Of a stretch of 64,000 nucleotides of DNA, positions 61,291 to 64,000 are shown piece after piece (positions within the stretch are counted from its first letter, which is position 1; each line of letters starts with the position of its first letter). The DNA is taken from positions 767,188-831,187 of the forward strand of contig CAWFYE010000007.1 in the NCBI GenBank assembly GCA_963819975.1, in the 5' to 3' direction. The position numbers were made by a program, and so were the translations under genes. The stretch comes from Palsa-1392 sp963819975 (GTDB lineage Bacteria > Verrucomicrobiota > Verrucomicrobiia > Chthoniobacterales > UBA10450). The notes beneath the pieces were generated by a model. The model was not told the origin of the DNA. It did no database searches and was given only the letters and a program-made list of their open reading frames with translations.

Positions 61291-63447
61291 TCAGCGCAGG
61301 AGCCTGTCCAGCGCCGGGTCGGGGGCGGCGCCGAGTGCGAGCGCTTTCTGGTAGTGGCGGCGGGCCAATTCCTTGGCCGGCGGCTGCGAGGTGGAATAAA
61401 CGACTGCCAGATTAAAATGGGCGTCGGCGTATTCCGGATTTGCCTCGATCGCGGCGAGCATTTCTTTCTCGGCCGCTTCCTGCCAGCCTTTCTGGCTCGC
61501 GGTGATGCCGAGGTAATTGTGCGCCGTTGCGCTCCTCGGATTGATCGCGAGCGATTTCGTCAACTCGGAGAGAGCGTCGTCATACTTGCTCTGCTGGTAA
61601 TAAACGATTCCGAGTGTGGTGTGGGTGAATTCATCCTTCGGCGCGATTGCGATCGCTTTCTTCAGGGTCAGCTCGGCGGCCTTGAGTTTGCCGTTCCGGA
61701 AGAGGACTACGCCGAGGTTGGAGAGCGAGTAGAGATTGTTAGGGCTTTTCGTCAGGATTTCCTGATACTGCTTCTCCGCCTGTTTGAATTTCCCCTCGTC
61801 GAAGCTGGTCTTCGCCTCGCGGGCCAGAGGCAGGAGATCTGCCGGCACGCCCGGCTTAAAGGTCGTGCTCACCTCTGGCCCGATCGTGCTGCCTTCGCCT
61901 TCCGCGACCGAATCGAGCGTGGTCTTTTCGGCCACCTCCGGAGCCTGGGGAGAATTGCTGATTGTGATTGTGCTCGGCGGCTGGGCCATCGTTAGGCTGG
62001 CTTTCACTGTCCCCGGGTTCGTATCGGAAATCGAGACGACCGGAGTCTTTAAAAGAGCCAGTTCATCCGCGCTCAACTTGGTGATCGGCTCGGCCAGGAG
62101 ATGGATCTGCTGGTCGAGGACGTCGGATTTGATTTTGAGCTTGTCGAACTCGGCCAGCATCAGCTTTTTAGCCTGTTCGCGCCGTGCTTCTTCCTGCCGT
62201 TCCCGCATCACGATGGCACGCAGCATCTGGTTCTCCTTGACGAGCCGCTCGGTGTCTTCCGCGGTTGCGCCGTTCAACTTTGCGCTCGCGAGCTGGCCGC
62301 TCGCCTCGTCGAGCTGGGCTCGTAAATCCGCGATCATCTTCTCGGAATCCTGATTCGCCTTCTGGCTGGCGACCAGTTGAGAACGCAATTTTTCCAGCTG
62401 CTCTTTCACGGCCTGCAGCTCCTGCGCTTTGCGTGGCCGATCGGCGCTGATTTCCCGGACCGTGTTCTCAGCGGTCGCGAGCTTTTTCTGGAGGTCGCTG
62501 TTTTCCGCCATCAACACCTGGACGCGCGCCTTGGCGTCGCCCGCGATCTTTAATTCGCGGACAGCGTTATCACGCTCGCGCCGCATCGTGTCGCGGTCCT
62601 GGGTCACTCCGGCGACTTCTTTCCGCGATTCGGCCAATTTCGAATGTGCGTCGGCGCTTTCCTTTTCCGCAGCTGTTCGGCCGGCTTGAGCTGCCTCCAG
62701 CGCTTTTTTCAATTGTGTGATCTCGGCCTCCAGCGCCGCCGTTGCCTTCTGATCTCCCTTGCCGGTGGATTGGATGACCTGGAGCGATTCCTGTGCGGCC
62801 GCCAACTGGTCGCGCACCTCTTTCTCGACCTGAGATTTCTTTTCCAGATCACCTTTGGCTTGTTCCAGCTCGACGTTCGTCTGCTGCAGTTTGCCGGCGA
62901 TCTCGGATTTCTCCTTTTGTGCGGTCGAGATTTCTTTTTGCGACTTCTTCAACTCCGCCTCCAGCGCCTCGACCCGATTACGCAGTTCCTTGGTAGCATC
63001 CTGGATCGCGGCCTGGACATCGACCGATTTTTCCTGAGGAGGTTGCGCTCCAATCTCCACGCTTGGCTCTTTCGGAGTGGCCTCAGGGCGGGCGGGCTCA
63101 CCCGTCTCAATCGGCGGCGGTTGCGCGCTCGCGGCGAGATCGGTCTGAGTGTCAATCTTGCTCTGCACACGGAGGATGGCTTCGCCGATCTTGCGGCTCC
63201 GGTACTCGACGATCGCTGGTTGCCAGTCGCCATTGTTCTTTTTCAACTCCTCGAGCATCGAACCGGCAAATCGAAACTTGGCCAGGGCCGGCTTGAGTTG
63301 ATTTTCGCGCTCCATTTTTTCCGCCTGCTGGGCGGTCATGTAGGCCTTGAGGAAGACCTCGGAGGGATCGACTTCCTGAGCAAAGGAAGGTGGCGTGAGC
63401 GCGCAAAACGCGAAGACGGGGAGGAGAAGCAGCCCGATTTTGTTCAT
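61291..63447 (-). CDS. secreted coiled-coil protein with C-terminal TPR repeats
   Basis: 718-residue protein starting at ATG 63447 with a signal peptide (KIGLLLLPVFAFCALTPPSFA). After a short N-terminal region (TAQQAEKMERENQLKPALAKF) and a Pro/Glu linker comes a coiled coil of about 300 residues rich in Gln, Glu and Lys. The C-terminal 200 residues hold five or so TPRs (EGKFKQAEKQYQEILTKSPN, GKLKAAELTLKKAIAIAPK, SKYDDALSELTKSLAINPR). The frame extends to 63795, but that extension is antisense to tRNA-His and is rejected. Probably periplasmic and involved in envelope organisation; no specific family is recognised. Confidence 0.8.
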   Translation of the reverse strand: MNKIGLLLLPVFAFCALTPPSFAQEVDPSEVFLKAYMTAQQAEKMERENQLKPALAKFRFAGSMLEELKKNNGDWQPAIVEYRSRKIGEAILRVQSKIDTQTDLAASAQPPPIETGEPARPEATPKEPSVEIGAQPPQEKSVDVQAAIQDATKELRNRVEALEAELKKSQKEISTAQKEKSEIAGKLQQTNVELEQAKGDLEKKSQVEKEVRDQLAAAQESLQVIQSTGKGDQKATAALEAEITQLKKALEAAQAGRTAAEKESADAHSKLAESRKEVAGVTQDRDTMRRERDNAVRELKIAGDAKARVQVLMAENSDLQKKLATAENTVREISADRPRKAQELQAVKEQLEKLRSQLVASQKANQDSEKMIADLRAQLDEASGQLASAKLNGATAEDTERLVKENQMLRAIVMRERQEEARREQAKKLMLAEFDKLKIKSDVLDQQIHLLAEPITKLSADELALLKTPVVSISDTNPGTVKASLTMAQPPSTITISNSPQAPEVAEKTTLDSVAEGEGSTIGPEVSTTFKPGVPADLLPLAREAKTSFDEGKFKQAEKQYQEILTKSPNNLYSLSNLGVVLFRNGKLKAAELTLKKAIAIAPKDEFTHTTLGIVYYQQSKYDDALSELTKSLAINPRSATAHNYLGITASQKGWQEAAEKEMLAAIEANPEYADAHFNLAVVYSTSQPPAKELARRHYQKALALGAAPDPALDRLLR

Positions 63448-63560
63448 CGCCAAGACCGCGGATGATAGCCGAGGCACTTCGTGCTTGCAATGCTCAGGGC
63501 GGGTGCGGCGAGGCTTTGCCTTTGCAATTGCGCGGGGAAAAATTAGAGTCGCTCCGCGAC

Positions 63561-63633
63561 GGTGGCCATAGCTCAATGGTAGAGCCCCAGATTGTGGTTC
63601 TGGCTGTTGCGGGTTCGAGTCCCGTTGGCCACC
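63561..63633 (+). tRNA. tRNA-His (GTG anticodon)
   Basis: A full cloverleaf can be folded: acceptor GTGGCCA (63562-63568) pairs with TGGCCAC (63626-63632), the D arm is TAGCTCAATGGTAGAGC, the anticodon stem CCAGA/TCTGG encloses the loop TTGTGGT with anticodon GTG, and the T arm is GCGGGTTCGAGTCCCGT. The extra G at 63561 opposite C73 (63633) is the histidine identity feature. CCA is not encoded. Confidence 0.95.
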
Positions 63634-63705
63634 CTTTTCCTTGTTCAGCGCGCATCCGATCGATCCACGCGCTGCGCTGGCACAGCGGCTGCTAAAGAGC
63701 AGTGC

Positions 63706-63876
63706 ATGATCCTGACCGCCGACTTCTCCTGTGCGTGCGAACCACAAAACGCGCTCACTTTTTGGCAACGCCTCCTCGACGAAGAAGAACTGCAACGCTG
63801 CGACCCGCTGGAAAAAATTTTGGTCGGTTGCGAGATCATCGCGGCGATCGACGGCGTCGATCTTCTAGCCGCCTAA
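63706..63876 (+). CDS. short hypothetical protein between two tRNA genes
   Basis: 56-residue acidic frame with AAAGAG about 6 nt before ATG 63706. It has a helix-rich, soluble composition (LTFWQRLLDEEELQRCDPLEK) and three cysteines. No family is recognised. Its amino-acid composition looks more protein-like than that of competing frames in the same 295-nt gap. It may be a genuine small protein, but the evidence is only start context and composition. Confidence 0.4.
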   Translation: MILTADFSCACEPQNALTFWQRLLDEEELQRCDPLEKILVGCEIIAAIDGVDLLAA

Positions 63877-63928
63877 CGACTCCGATTTGGTTGGCGCAAG
63901 GGCGCTCCCTGTTGTTTCCTCATAAGGG

Positions 63929-64000
63929 GTGCCTGTAGCTCAACCGGATAGAGCTTCTGACTTCGGATCAGAAGGTTGGGGGTTCGAATCCCTCCAGGCA
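63929..64000 (+). tRNA. tRNA-Arg (TCG anticodon), 3' end cut by the window
   Basis: The acceptor strand GTGCCTG (63929-63935) pairs with CAGGCA at the window end, the seventh base and discriminator being outside. The D arm TAGCTCAACCGGATAGAGC, the anticodon stem TCTGA/TCAGA around the loop CTTCGGA (anticodon TCG) and the T arm GGGGGTTCGAATCCCTC are complete. Confidence 0.9.

Noticed and set aside
63448..63795. N-terminal extension of the TPR protein
   Set aside because: The extension crosses the tRNA-His gene antisense and precedes a perfect signal peptide at Met 63447.
1..64000. CRISPR array, insertion sequence or prophage
   Set aside because: No regularly spaced direct repeats, transposase, integrase, terminase or capsid genes were found. 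The duplicated sulfotransferases are diverged genes rather than mobile-element ends, and the phage-like beta proteins stand alone.

Overview
This window most likely comes from a Verrucomicrobiota-type Gram-negative soil or aquatic bacterium. That is an inference from gene content: a sufC-sufB-sufD operon, a TolC outer-membrane factor, heptose genes, repeated AlkP-superfamily phosphodiesterases, and an AMP-ligase/ACP/PLP-decarboxylase set like those found beside exosortases. No rRNA or other phylogenetic marker was examined. Coding density is high, neighbouring genes often overlap by 4 nt (ATGA/GTGA), and most convergent gene pairs are separated by only a few bases. I see no transposase, integrase, phage block or CRISPR array.

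Region 1 (1-13.7 kb) is mostly housekeeping: the 3' part of dxs, an orphan ABC ATPase, a small winged-helix protein, an Mrp/ApbC-type P-loop protein without its CXXC motif, the pyrimidine genes pyrR-pyrB-pyrC, a CBS-pair protein, the Fe-S assembly operon sufC-sufB-sufD, and a sugar-1-phosphate nucleotidyltransferase (hddC-like). It ends with a stand-alone amino-acid adenylating enzyme.

Region 2 (14.3-35.5 kb) is accessory and the most interesting part. It opens with a flavin-dependent halogenase and closes with sulfotransferases. Two related but distinct sulfotransferases (types A and B) occur as a pair at 15.7-17.9 kb and again at 32.6-35.5 kb. Between the pairs lie: a + strand run (AlkP phosphodiesterase, two tandem paralogous small proteins of unknown function, a PEP-synthase-like helical protein, a stand-alone phosphohistidine swivel domain, an SGNH-like hydrolase); a - strand pair (a large PEP-synthase-like protein, frameshifted near its 3' end, and a thymidylate-kinase-like protein); and a second + strand run (AMP ligase, PLP decarboxylase-like protein with the active-site Cys replaced by Asp, acyl carrier protein, nucleotidyltransferase, alpha/beta hydrolase, sulfotransferase, esterase). 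This looks like an uncharacterised biosynthetic or glycoconjugate-tailoring cluster combining carrier-protein chemistry, dikinase-type phosphoryl transfer and sulfation.

Region 3 (35.5-52.7 kb) is a - strand surface-polysaccharide locus: GT2 glycosyltransferase, AlkP protein, heptose-7-phosphate kinase (hddA-like), a second AlkP protein, a hexapeptide acyltransferase, GT4 glycosyltransferase, HlyD-type adaptor, TolC-type outer-membrane factor, Wzx-type flippase, TPR membrane protein and a very large GT39-type glycosyltransferase. gmhA follows on the + strand. With hddA and hddC, this gives three of the four steps to GDP-D-glycero-alpha-D-manno-heptose; the phosphatase gmhB is not in the window.

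Region 4 (52.7-64 kb) has a hybrid histidine kinase, a processive membrane GT2 synthase, an L,D-transpeptidase, a peroxiredoxin with a recognisable promoter, aconitase, a secreted coiled-coil/TPR protein, tRNA-His and a tRNA-Arg cut by the window edge.
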